Below the pieces are notes generated by a model. That model saw only the letters and a list, made by a program, of their open reading frames with translations, was not told the DNA's origin and ran no database searches. A stretch of DNA of 64,000 bases, from positions 34,921,501-34,985,500 of the forward strand of contig CM065804.1 in assembly GCA_033398695.1 (NCBI GenBank). The letters run 5' to 3'. Position numbers and translations under genes: made by a program. Shown one piece after another: positions 20,831 to 30,428 of this stretch (position 1 is the stretch's first letter; the number at the start of each line of letters is the position of its first letter). The stretch comes from Orobanche coerulescens (taxonomy: Eukaryota; Streptophyta; Magnoliopsida; Lamiales; Orobanchaceae).

Positions 20831-21934
20831 AGAATACTAGCCGGTAGAGGACGCGGACGCGGTCGCGGACGCGGTCGAGGGCGTGGTGCAGCCGGTGGGG
20901 CGGCCAAGTCTCTCGGTTCGGATGCTGGATCGACTACCCCCACTTTGTCGAATTCAGTTCACCCTAGTACCGAGGGTCAGCAGGACCAGACGGCCAGTAT
21001 GGGAGACTCCGCAGGGAACAATGCGGGTGTTGGTGTGGCCACTATACTGCAACAAGTGGCTAACCAAATGGCACTCCTGACCCAAGCGGTTCAGTTTAAT
21101 AATCCACCTCCTGTGGAGAATGCTGGGGCAGAGAGATGGCTTCAGGACGTGATCCGTATGCGTCCTCCTCAGTTCATTGGCGTTACGGATGCGATAGGCT
21201 GGGAAGCATGGATCAATGAGATGAACAAGGTGTTTGTGGCGGTAAACTGTCCAGAGGCACGAAATGTGCCAATTGCGCAGTACTTTCTGACGAGAGACGC
21301 AGCTAGCTGGTGGCAAGCGGTTGCGCCTCAGGACCGCGAGGCTTCATGGGACGAGTTTAAAGAATTAATGGAGGACGAGTATTGCCCGTGGCCTATTCAG
21401 GAGGCCAAAATCATAGCTTTTTATGAGGCTAAACCTCAAGACATCCCAGTATCCCAGGCGATCATCGAGTATAACCAACAACTTAATCATGTCAAGGGGC
21501 AAGTGAGAGAAGAGAGAGATAAGATTCGCCATTTTGATATGCGGATGAAACCCAGAATTCGACACTACATGGCTGGATTTTCTTGTACTACACTGAAGGA
21601 GTATCAGGGCAAAGCTTTGGCCTATGATATGTCCTTCGCGGCTACGGAGACGTCCAGTGAGGGAAAGAAACAGAAGACCTCAGGAAATTTTTCGGGAAAC
21701 AAGAATAACAATCAGCAGAGGTCTCAGTCCGCGAACTACCCAGCTGGGAAGTCTCACCGTACATCAGGAAGCAATCGAAATTTTAGAGCAGGCCCTAATG
21801 CATCCAACCGAAATGTGACATGTTTTAATTGTGGCCAGCAGGGTCATATCAGTCGTGATTGTGATCTGCCTCACCTGAAGTGCTATTGTTGCGGCCAGTT
21901 CGGCCATAGAGCTGCATATTGTACTGAGGGATAG
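20831..21934 (+). pseudogene. Gypsy-1 gag
   Basis: The coding text opens with an Arg-Gly repeat (GRGRGRGRG.., 20843-20884). Next comes the Ty3/gypsy capsid domain, with WEAWINEMNKVF near 21200, a SWW motif near 21306 and EFKELMEDEY near 21352. Two CCHC zinc knuckles follow: CFNCGQQGHISRDC (21821-21862) and CYCCGQFGHRAAYC (21881-21922). All cysteines and histidines of both knuckles are present. The TAG at 21932-21934 breaks the frame, but protease continues in the same frame beyond it, so gag and pol were once one ORF. The original start is not clear: the open frame runs back into the LTR without a plausible gag ATG. Confidence 0.88.
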
Positions 21935-22572
21935 AAGACTCTTGGAGCTCCGATAACCGCTCCTACACCGGGAGAACCAAGTGTCAATCAGAAGTCGCCA
22001 GCCGGTCAGCCGTCTCAAGGTTTCGGTCGGGGTCGAGTACGGGGTCAGCCCGTTAGAGGGGGAGCCTCCAGTGCTGGTTCAGTTCAGCCACATATTTATG
22101 AGATGAGAAGGGCGGACGATCCAGAAGCTACTGTGGCTACAGGTACCGTTCATGTCCTCTCTCATCCAGTTAGAGTGCTTTTCGATTCTGGTGCTTCACA
22201 TTCATTCATTTCTTTGGATTGTGTGCATCGAATGAATATTGTATGTTTGACTGTTTGCGAACCGTTTGTGGTTAAATTGCCTAGTGGGGATAGAATTGTG
22301 GGGAATAGAGAGGTTAGGGATTGCCCAGTAATGATCGCGGATAGAGTGTGGTTTTCAAACTTAATAGTCGTTGATATCGTTGAGGAGGATTTGATCCTCG
22401 GGGACGACTGGCTTGATAGACATGGCGCAGTAATGAATTATCGCACGAAAAGTATATGGATGTTGGCCGAGGATGGTACCGAACACTCATTCGTGGGACA
22501 CCGGAGGAAGGGTCAGAAATTCTTAATCAGTGCTATGAAGGCGGCGAAACTCATTAGGGATGGATGCATAGG
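21935..22572 (+). pseudogene. Gypsy-1 protease, cut by the Athila-like element
   Basis: Same frame as gag. After a Pro/Gly-rich linker comes a retropepsin domain with the active-site motif DSGAS (Asp codon at 22184-22186) and the later ILGDDWL (about 22395-22415), as in chromovirus proteases. The reading frame is cut at 22572 by the nested LTR; the continuation [11 protein letters not shown].. resumes at 31769 in the correct phase after one copy of the ATAGG duplication. Confidence 0.88.
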
Positions 22573-23904
22573 TGTTAGGCGTATTTTTATACGCTTATTT
22601 CCCATTATTTTGTATTATTTTGGAGAGTGAATTTGCTTAGATGAGCTTTTAATGCCTTAATTTTATGTGTTTGTCAGGTGATTGGAGTCCGGAAACTAAA
22701 ACGAGGCGAAACGGGCGAAAACGGAAAATTTTGGTCGTGAGCCGTGGCACAAGGAAGCAGGGCCGCGGCACAGGAATACAACCAGCAAGCACAGAGTAAA
22801 GCGTACTGCATGCGCGGCCTGATCGAGTGAGCGCGACACAGATGAATTAAATGCGCCCAGGCATCCAGCTGAAGACAATGTGCCGCGGCACAAGTCTAGT
22901 GAGCCGCGGCACACTAGGCGGTTATGGTGAGCTTCGCGCGGATTTTGGGCCGTTTCGAAGCCAGTTCTCGACCTACACACACGGACGCGATTTGGAGACT
23001 ATGCAAAGCTATAAATAAGGGTTTAAGACCCTAATTAATCATCTTGGAAGACCTTTTGATCTGGGGAATAAAAGAATCTTGGTGAGACGGCAGAAGAGGA
23101 AGAGAAGCAGAAGACTTCAAGAGCAGAGGGCGGAAGCCGAAGAACGGAGGAAGCTGAGCTTCATCTGCGTTTGATTTTAATGCTTTCATTCATATATTCT
23201 GTATTTTCATTTATTAGCATGTCAGGCTAAAACCCTAATCTAGGATTTTGATGAAACCTACGTTTTGACGAATTTATTTGAGATTATCTAAATTATTCTC
23301 TTTTTGTTGAGTTTTCCCAATCGTGTTTAATGCTTTCAATTATCTGGCCAATAGTTGTATTGATTTAATCATTCAATTTGAATCGGGAGAGGAGAATTGG
23401 TGAGGAACTATTGGTGATGACAGTTTTATTCTGTGAGATAGGAATATACTCATAGGAACTACGTGGCCTTTTGGAGATTTTATGCTTTTTGCCTATTGAC
23501 GAATTAATTCACCTAGGGATAGAGTGCATTATTCGCCTTTAGATAAATCTAGTGACCTCGGGAGAGGCGGTAGAATATATTAGCAATCTCCGCCTTCAAT
23601 AAATTGGGAAAATTATTAACTTCAGATAATCGAGAGTAAATTCGGATAAACCGAGGTGGATTCAGAATCCTAGACTTATTCATCATTTGATTCCCTTTCT
23701 TCAAGCTATCGTTTGTTTTTACTATTCAGTCTTTTATTAATTCTCTTCGTAATTATTGAAAACCCAGAGTTCGATTGTTCAGATAAAACTAGAATACATA
23801 AAAATCGGTAGTTAGTGATTCAGTCCTCGTGGGAACGATACTCACTCATCACTTTATTACTTGTAAACGATAACGTGCACTTGCGTGTAAGAAATATCGC
23901 AACA
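22573..23904 (+). mobile_element. Athila-like 5' LTR
   Basis: Runs from TGTTAGGCGTATTTTTATAC to ATCGCAACA. Near-identical to the 3' LTR except for scattered changes and one dense patch at about 22805-22847. The TATA box TATAAATA is at 23010-23017. Confidence 0.95.
22736..22914. repeat. GTGCCGCGGCAC palindromes, 5' LTR copy (partly scrambled)
   Basis: Copies and half-sites of GTGCCGCGGCAC or GAGCCGCGGCAC, for example at 22741 (as GAGCCGTGGCAC), 22881 and 22901. Two middle copies present in the 3' LTR are replaced here by unrelated GC-rich text. The array ends about 100 bases before the TATA box. Confidence 0.85.
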
Positions 23905-23910
23905 AGTTTT

Positions 23911-23928
23911 TGGCGCCGTTGTCGGGGA
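23911..23928 (+). other. Athila-like primer-binding site (tRNA-Asp type)
   Basis: TGGCGCCGTTGTCGGGGA begins 7 bases after the LTR. It differs by one base from the TGGCGCCGTTGCCGGGGA site typical of Athila and Tat elements. Confidence 0.85.
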
Positions 23929-24050
23929 CTGAAATTTTGCTAATATCGATTTTAGTATTTCTAGTCTTAGTTTGAACGTTTTTATTTTATTATTTTGTTG
24001 TATTTAATTTTATTTATTTGTTTTTCCTTTCAGGATCTTTCGCGTAGTGC

Positions 24051-25238
24051 ATGAGAAAATTCGGTAACGAAGGCCTACTACCTTTGGATACTAAACTCGA
24101 GCGCACTCTTAGGAGGAAGAAGAAGGAGAAACGAGAGCTACCGACAACGGTCAACATGGCCGAAAATATCGAAATTCAAGGAGGAGATAACCATGTGCAG
24201 CAAGTTCAACCGGCACTAACTCTTCGAGACTATGCCATGCCGCAGATTAATGCTAACTTTTCAGGGATTCGGCGTCCCACTATCCAGGCGAACAACTTCG
24301 AGATCAAGCCTGCGATCATTCAGATGGTGCAGGCGAGTCAATTTTGTGGATTGCCGAATGACGACCCAAACGCTCATATTGCTTCGTTTCTTGAGATTTG
24401 TGACACGTTCAAGAACAATGGTGTCACTGAAGATGCTATCCGATTAAGGCTTTTCCCTTTCTCTTTGAGGGATAAAGCGAAATTTTGGCTAAATTCCTTA
24501 CCGCCGGGGTCGATCACAACATGGGCAGAGTTAGCGCAAGCCTTCCTTGCTAAATTATTCCCACCTTCTAAGACGGCGAGATTGAGAAACGAGATCACCA
24601 CCTTTGGTCAGTATGATATGGAATCGCTCCACGAGGCGTGGGAGCGATATAAAGATTTGTTACGGAGATGCCCGCATCACGGCCTTCCAGACTGGCTTCA
24701 AATTCAGACGTTCTACAATGGATTGAGTGCCTCAACACGCACTCTAGTGGATGCAGCCGCCGGTGGAGCTTTGATGGGAAAGACTATGGCCGAGGCACAC
24801 TCGTTGTTGGAAGCTATGGCCGCAAATGCATATCAATGGCCATCTGAAAGATTAACGCCGAAGCGAGTTATGGAAGTTTCTAGTAATGATCCAATATCCA
24901 CATTGTCAGCCCAAGTCGCAGCGTTAACTCAGCAGCTTCAAGCATTTTCGCATGCACCTTCCCCCGTTACCATTGAGACTTGCAATTGGTGTAACGGATC
25001 TCACCCTAGCCCAGAGTGCCAAGTCGGAAACACGTTCGAGCAACATCCGATGGAGCAAGCTCAGTTTGTAGGAAACGGAAACCGGCAAAATAATCCGTAC
25101 TCCAACACGTATAATCCGGGGTAGCGCAATCATCCCAACTTTTCGTGGAGAAACGGACAGAACTCGAACCAGCCTGCGTTCGCTCAAAACCAACAGCAGC
25201 CCCCTCCTGCTCCAAAAGTTTCTCTCGAGGAAGCAATT
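24051..25238 (+). pseudogene. Athila-like gag
   Basis: The ORF opens at 24051; an ATG at 24156 just before AENIEIQGG may be the true start. It holds the Retrotrans_gag capsid domain of Athila/Tat type: RLRLFPFSLRDKAKFWLNSL (about 24444-24503), a WAELAQAFLAKLFPP segment (about 24522-24567) and YNGLSASTRTLVDAAAGGAL. A CNWC..H..PEC cluster (about 24982-25020) may be a degenerate zinc knuckle. One TAG at 25122-25124 interrupts the frame. The same frame continues into the protease ORF, so a single nonsense change separates them. Confidence 0.85.
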
Positions 25239-26624
25239 GTGAAGTTGGCAGCGAATACGAGTCAATTCATGACCCGTACTGAAGCGACATTGCAGAATCA
25301 TTCCGCTTCCATTCGAAACTTGGAAGTCCAGCTGGGCCAAATTGCTAATGTGTTGACAGCCCGCCCGGAGGGAGCATTGCCCAGTACAACCGAGACAAAT
25401 CCTAGAGAAAGTCTAAATGCGATCAGTTTGAGAAGCGGGAAGGAGGTGTTGGACCAGCCCGAGAGGAGTGAAAAGCCAAGTGAAATTGAGGAAAAGAATA
25501 ATTTAGCGACAGAGGAGTCACAAGATTGGAGATCTTCGATAACGTTTCCGGATAAACCGAAGGCATATGTGCCCCCCGTTCCGTTTCCGCAGAGATTACA
25601 GCAGAAAAAGGCGGACAAACAATTCTCTAAGTTCCTTGACGTGTTCAAAAGGCTTCATATTAACATTCCATTTGCCGACGCATTGGAACAAATGCCGAGC
25701 TACGTTAAATTCATGAAAGAGATATTGTCAAAGAAAAGAAAACTCGAGGAGTTTGAAACAGTCGCCTTGACAGAGGAATGCAGCGCGATTCTTCAAAAGA
25801 AGCTTCCACCAAAGTTGAAAGATCCGGGAAGTTTCAACATACCGTGCACCATGGGGAATCTTTCTTTTAATAAGGCATTGTGCGATCTCGGTGCTAGTAT
25901 TAACCTCATGCCTCTGTCGATTTTTAAGAAGCTGGAAATTGGAGAAGCAAAGCCGACGACGGTCTCCTTGCAGTTAGCGGATCGATCTATTAAGTATCCG
26001 AGGGGGGTGATTGAGGATGTATTAGTGAAAGTGGATAAATTTATCTTCCCAGTGGATTTTATTGTTCTCGACATGGAGGAAGATGAAGATATCCCGATTA
26101 TCTTGGGACGACCATTTTTGGCGACCGGCAGAACCCTTATTGATGTGGAAAAAGGAGAATTAACTCTGCGGGTTCAAGAGGAGCATGTTACGTTCCAAGT
26201 GTTCAAATCTTTTCCATGTCCCGGAAGTGTTGATAAAAGGTCACAAATTGAAAGTGTAGATGCCGTTGAAAAAGAAAAACACCGAAAACATCGTCTGTCA
26301 AAAAATTCAGATTCTGTGTCAGATGGTCCAATTTTTAAGAAAGATGTAGAACGAGTAGCAATTCTCGAGCATGCGGACAAGTCTGCTGCAGTCTTGAGTG
26401 CGTTCGTGAAGGAGGGGAACAAGCCGGAATTCAGACGGATATCTAGTCATGAGAAAAACGGGTGTTTCGGAAAGTTATTCTCGTCAAAACCTTTCCGCAA
26501 ACAACATTCGATGTCCGAACCGAAAGTCGAATCGTTAACGACCGATGGTCATAATTTTGAAAACCATAGTAACGGCTCGATGAACGGGGCGGAGATCAAA
26601 TGGAGTTTGCGAAAAGCGAACTGA
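25239..26624 (+). CDS. Athila-like gag C-terminus and retropepsin-like protease
   Basis: An open frame of 461 codons continuing gag. The retropepsin domain covers roughly residues 190-320: IPCTMGNLSFNKALCDLGAS, then INLMPLSIFKKL, and later IILGRPFLATGRTLIDV. The active site reads DLGAS rather than DSGAS or DTGAS. I recall that form as common in Athila proteases, so it may not mean loss of activity. The C-terminal 130 residues are Lys/Ser-rich with no RT. The ORF ends at a stop followed by non-coding DNA, where an autonomous element would continue into RT. Confidence 0.85.
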   Translation: MKLAANTSQFMTRTEATLQNHSASIRNLEVQLGQIANVLTARPEGALPSTTETNPRESLNAISLRSGKEVLDQPERSEKPSEIEEKNNLATEESQDWRSSITFPDKPKAYVPPVPFPQRLQQKKADKQFSKFLDVFKRLHINIPFADALEQMPSYVKFMKEILSKKRKLEEFETVALTEECSAILQKKLPPKLKDPGSFNIPCTMGNLSFNKALCDLGASINLMPLSIFKKLEIGEAKPTTVSLQLADRSIKYPRGVIEDVLVKVDKFIFPVDFIVLDMEEDEDIPIILGRPFLATGRTLIDVEKGELTLRVQEEHVTFQVFKSFPCPGSVDKRSQIESVDAVEKEKHRKHRLSKNSDSVSDGPIFKKDVERVAILEHADKSAAVLSAFVKEGNKPEFRRISSHEKNGCFGKLFSSKPFRKQHSMSEPKVESLTTDGHNFENHSNGSMNGAEIKWSLRKAN

Positions 26625-27231
26625 TTTTTTTTGAATAGGTCCGGCTGAAGACTATAAACTTAGCGCTTCTCGGGAGGCAACCCGAGTTCGTAGTTGTAGA
26701 TTTTTGCGTTTTTTATATTTTTCTTGCATTCTTGCATTTTTATTTTTCATCATTTTGTGCTTTGATTTGCTTCTTCCTCTCGCTTTTGACGTGTTCTTCT
26801 CAAAATTCTGTGCAGAAAAAGTCCCAGGGGAGAAACTGATGCCTGAGCCGCGGCATAAGTATTGTGAGCCGCGACACACACAAATCGAAAGGGTGAGCCA
26901 AACCCACTGTACCCTGTGACGCGACACGGCATAAATGAGCCGCGGCACACTTGAGCACTGAGCCGCGGCACACGAAATCTGAGCCGCGGCACACGACAAA
27001 ACTTGCGAACAGGTGAAAAGGAACTGTACTCGGTGCCGCGGCTCACTTGAGCTGTGCCGCGGCACACTATGCGGAAATCGAACAGCCAGGTACCTTATAA
27101 CCTGAATTCGGCCGGCCACCCCAGGCACGCTTTCTTTCTTCCCTTCCCTCCCCTTGCGCGCGCGATCGGCCGAGTTCTCTTCTCGTTTTTCTTCTTTCGA
27201 TTTTTCTTGCACTTTTCACAAACCAATCAAG
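26625..27231 (+). other. Non-coding spacer with an internal palindrome array
   Basis: It starts with GCTTCTCGGGAGGCAACCCGAG (26664-26685), whose two arms can form a strong hairpin. It contains about seven GAGCCGCGGCAC or GTGCCGCGGC copies at 26844-27068, the same motif as in the LTR U3. After the array come a CTTATAACCTG text (27092-27102) and a splice donor at 27232. No RT or integrase is visible. Confidence 0.7.
26844..27068. repeat. Internal GTGCCGCGGCAC palindrome array
   Basis: Copies near 26848, 26867, 26936, 26960, 26980, 27034 and 27053, partly decayed at CpG (for example GAGCCGCGACAC). It sits about 165 bases before the predicted leader intron of the extra ORF. Confidence 0.85.
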
Positions 27232-27757
27232 GTATGTTCCAATCTCTAATCTCTATTTGTTCTATGAATTTAGATTTGAAGTTGTTTTATGCATTTGAGG
27301 ATTGAATATGTTTATTTTCCTTCAAAAGTCTATGATGGTTTAGTGAATGACATGGTGGTGTTGATCGAATTTTCATGGTTATTTTCGATATTGAATGAAT
27401 TGAGTATGTAGTTTTGATGGTAAATGAGTCGTGTTTTTGTTCTTGGGGATTGAATCGTGCTATTGCCATGTTTGTTCTTCAAGTAAACTCTTGCCCTTAA
27501 GGTGTTCGATGAAATGTTTAAATGAAAGATTTTCTTTGTTAAGGCAATATTGTGAATCTTTGTGCAACGTATTCGTTCTGGAATTACAGCAACCCCCAAC
27601 CCATACGTATAGTTTAAACGTTATGATTCAATTTCATCTTTCTCTCACGAATGTGCTATCTTGTTAAATTCTTGATTTACGGCTGGACATCTTTAGCCGA
27701 GTGATGATTATTGTTGTTATTGTTTGCGTAAATAAACCCTAGTGTTTTATTTTTCAG
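27232..27757 (+). other. Predicted leader intron before the extra ORF
   Basis: Donor CAAG|GTATGT at 27232 and acceptor TATTTTTCAG| ending at 27757, with an AT-rich interior. The next ATG is 8 bases after the acceptor, at 27766. Both sites are close to plant consensus. That the intron is used is inference. Confidence 0.45.
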
Positions 27758-27765
27758 GACTCACT

Positions 27766-28635
27766 ATGGCTAGGACGAAGAAGCTGAGCAAGAGATCCAG
27801 GACTCAGTCATCCCCCACTCGAGGGGAAACCTCTCGTAGCCGCGCCGAGTCTGAGGGGCACCAGTTTTCTGACCCTGAAATCCACAAAATCTTCAATGAG
27901 AAGATTCGGCCGCGACCTCTTATCCCGGAAAGGGGATTTACTCCAGCTCCCCAAGACGGGGAACTGCTTACCATGATAGATGAGATGGGGTGGGCCAGAT
28001 TTGCTGCACCCCCCGAGCCAGCGGTTATTTCGATAGTGCAGGAGTTCTATGCCAGCGCGTTACTAAAGCACATTCGGGCAGGCCATACGTTGCCATCGTT
28101 AGACTCTCGGACTCAGGTCGATGTCCGAGGTATTATGATTGATTTTTCCACAGCTGCTATTCGGAGGTTGTTTGGGCTTCCGGTGGTAGATGAGTCGGCT
28201 TATGACCGAGTGATGACTAGCCTCACGAAGGAGGCCCTGCTCGAGACTATTGCACAGCCCGACTCCGACTGGGAGCAGCGCGCATAGGGTTCTTCCACTT
28301 TCCACTTCAAGAGCTCGCGCCTCATCCGGCTCGGGCGTGCCTGGCTATATTTTATCTACGCACGCATTGACCCCACCTCTCAGATCCGCACTGTTTTTAT
28401 CTCCCGCGCCCGGACACTATATGCTATCACATCCGGGCTGTGTTTCGATGTGGCCCCCATCCTGGTCCGATCTATCTTCCAGTGTATCCAGGTGGGGGCC
28501 AAGACGGGGTTGAAACACCCCTCGCTTATTTGCACTCTGTGCCGACAATCGGGGCTGACGTGGTCGGACGACGAGCCAATGCTTGCTCCCCAGGCCCCGA
28601 TCGACCACCGCATCATCTCACATTTTGACCAGTAG
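27766..28635 (+). pseudogene. Extra ORF: plant-transposon-protein domain, frameshifted
   Basis: From ATG 27766 the product starts with a basic, nuclear-signal-like region (KKLSKRSRTQ). Next come EFYASALLKHIRAG, VDVRGIMIDFSTAAIRRLFG and LP. The frame ends at 28287. A shifted frame from about 28340 to 28635 continues the same domain type, with ILVRSIFQCIQVGAK, HPSLICTLCRQSGL and W. This resembles the domain annotated in plant genomes as 'putative plant transposon protein', which occurs in Athila-like elements. It has no known catalytic motif. It sits where pol or an env-like gene would lie. A related ORF is in Copia-B at 57406. Confidence 0.65.
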
Positions 28636-28749
28636 GGAGGAGCGCCGGCGCACGCTCGGGGGAGAGGATTTCTTCTGGATGAGGCCCACGAGGGGTCCCC
28701 CGAGCCTCTTTTGCTGACATATGGGCATGCAGATGCCGGCCCGCCGCCC

Positions 28750-29143
28750 GACAAAGAGAGATTGCAGGAGATGTTTGACGGGCTGAGGGAGGATATGAGG
28801 AGAGAGAGAGAGGAGACGAGGAGAGAGAGAGGATATGAGAGAGGATATGAGGAGAGATAGAGATGAGATGAGGAGAGAGAGGGAGAGTATGTTGGCTGCC
28901 ATGCGAGAGGAGCAGCGGACGGAGCGAGAGAGCGTTATTGTTGCCATCAGAGCTGAGATGCGAGAGCAGGCCCGCCGGGCCAGCCGACGAGAGGTGAGGC
29001 GTCTGGCAGCGAGGGACGCCTACCATCAGGAGCACCTTGACGCATGGACGGCCCATATCATGCATCCAGACAGGCCATTTATTGCACCCGCTCGGCCAGC
29101 CACACCACCCTCCTCACCGGATGACGCCGGCACCAACTCGTAA
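28750..29143 (+). pseudogene. Arg/Glu-rich coiled-coil tail of the extra ORF
   Basis: A GAGGAGAGAGAGA purine repeat (28780-28885) encodes REDMRRERE-like repeats. It continues in the 28835-29143 frame as a long charged helix (REEQRTERESVIVAIRAEMR) ending in a Pro-rich tail. Frames change within the GA repeat, so slippage probably broke the ORF. It is likely the C-terminal coiled coil of the 27766 ORF. Confidence 0.5.
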
Positions 29144-30428
29144 GAGGACTGAAGGGGAGTACTTGACCTTGTTTTTATTGCATATTATACTGTGTCCATT
29201 GAGGTCAATGTACGTCTTAAGTTTGGGGGGGGTTTACCTTCTGTTGCTACATTCATTGCTGTACTGTTTTTGTTGCACTTTTCATTACTTTGCGTTAATT
29301 TTTTTTCTCGATAGCCTTGCTTGTCTTGATTTTACTCTATTTGTGAATTTTTCGTGCTTCTATTTGTGTGATACTGATGTTACGACACTGTTTTTCTCTC
29401 TGAAGAAATGGTCGAGTTTTAGTCGAGTTGTATTCAGTGATTTCTGTTTCTGCTTGGTATTCATTTAGGTCCGAAATTTTTCTTTTGATTGTAGAGGTCT
29501 TGGCGGATAAGAGAGGACACATACGTGTTTTAAAATCACCGTCGATACGTTTGGTTACATCTTTCGGTTAGTTAGTCGTCCAGTTACATAAGTCGTGTTG
29601 GCACTTAGATTGAGTTTAGAGTCGGTCAGTTTTTCCCAATAGTCGAGATAATATTTGTTCTATGATGGGAAGCCCAGTAACCGGGGGTATTCACGTGACC
29701 CGTTGTTTACTCTCACGTAAAACGACGACCCTGATTAGACTAGTGATTTAGAAATTTCGCATGTGTGCCGATAATAGGGAGCCTAGTAACCGGGGGTATT
29801 CACGTGACCCGTTGTTTACTCTCGCGTAAAACAGCGACCTTGATTCGGACATGCGGGAATTATATATTCGAGTTGTTTCTCCGCTGTAGAAGGGAACTTA
29901 GTAACTAGAAGCATCCATGTGCCCCATGAGTGTCTTTTACGTCAAACGGTTTCCCAATATATGAGAATGGAAGTTCTACCCTAGGATTATCCCGATGAAA
30001 CATCCCGAGATCCGAACCTAGTGGTTAACTCGAATCAATTTCTTGCGTATATATATATATAAGGGAATACTGTCCGAGGATTATTTTTATGAAACTCGTG
30101 AAAATTTTGCCATTAGACTGTGGAACGGGACGAACTAGCTTGTTTATTTTAACCTTTCTTATTGACGGTCGATTTGATTCACGTTTGTTAATCTTTGAGC
30201 TGGATTTTCTTCATGAACGAGTGATTAGGACTGAACTTGGTTACTTTGTGGAATCAGTGTTCTGAGTGTAGCTCGCTATTACGATACTCGTATTATTCAG
30301 AGAAAATTTCAGGATAGTATTGATTAGGTAGAGCACTACGAGTTGCACGATTATTCACGATATTTTTTTTTGATTTAAATTAATTCTTTTTGCTTGAGGA
30401 CAAGCAAAGGCTTAAGTTTGGGGGTATT
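29144..30428 (+). other. Athila-like 3' non-coding region with polypurine tract
   Basis: Non-coding. It contains three degenerate copies of a roughly 110-bp unit with CAGTAACCGGGGGTATTCAC or similar, near 29670, 29785 and 29893. It ends in TTGCTTGAGGACAAGCAAAG and then AAGTTTGGGGGTATT (30413-30428), the polypurine tract directly before the 3' LTR. Confidence 0.8.
29660..29990. repeat. Three degenerate tandem copies, about 110 bp each
   Basis: The shared core is AGTAACCGGGGGTATTCACG followed by TGACCCGTTGTTTACTCTC. Copies one and two are close; copy three (AGTAACTAGAAGCATCCATG) is strongly diverged. Confidence 0.8.

Noticed and set aside
28613..29065. Minus-strand Ser/Leu-rich ORF
   Set aside because: Antisense to the GA-repeat coiled-coil region; composition artefact.
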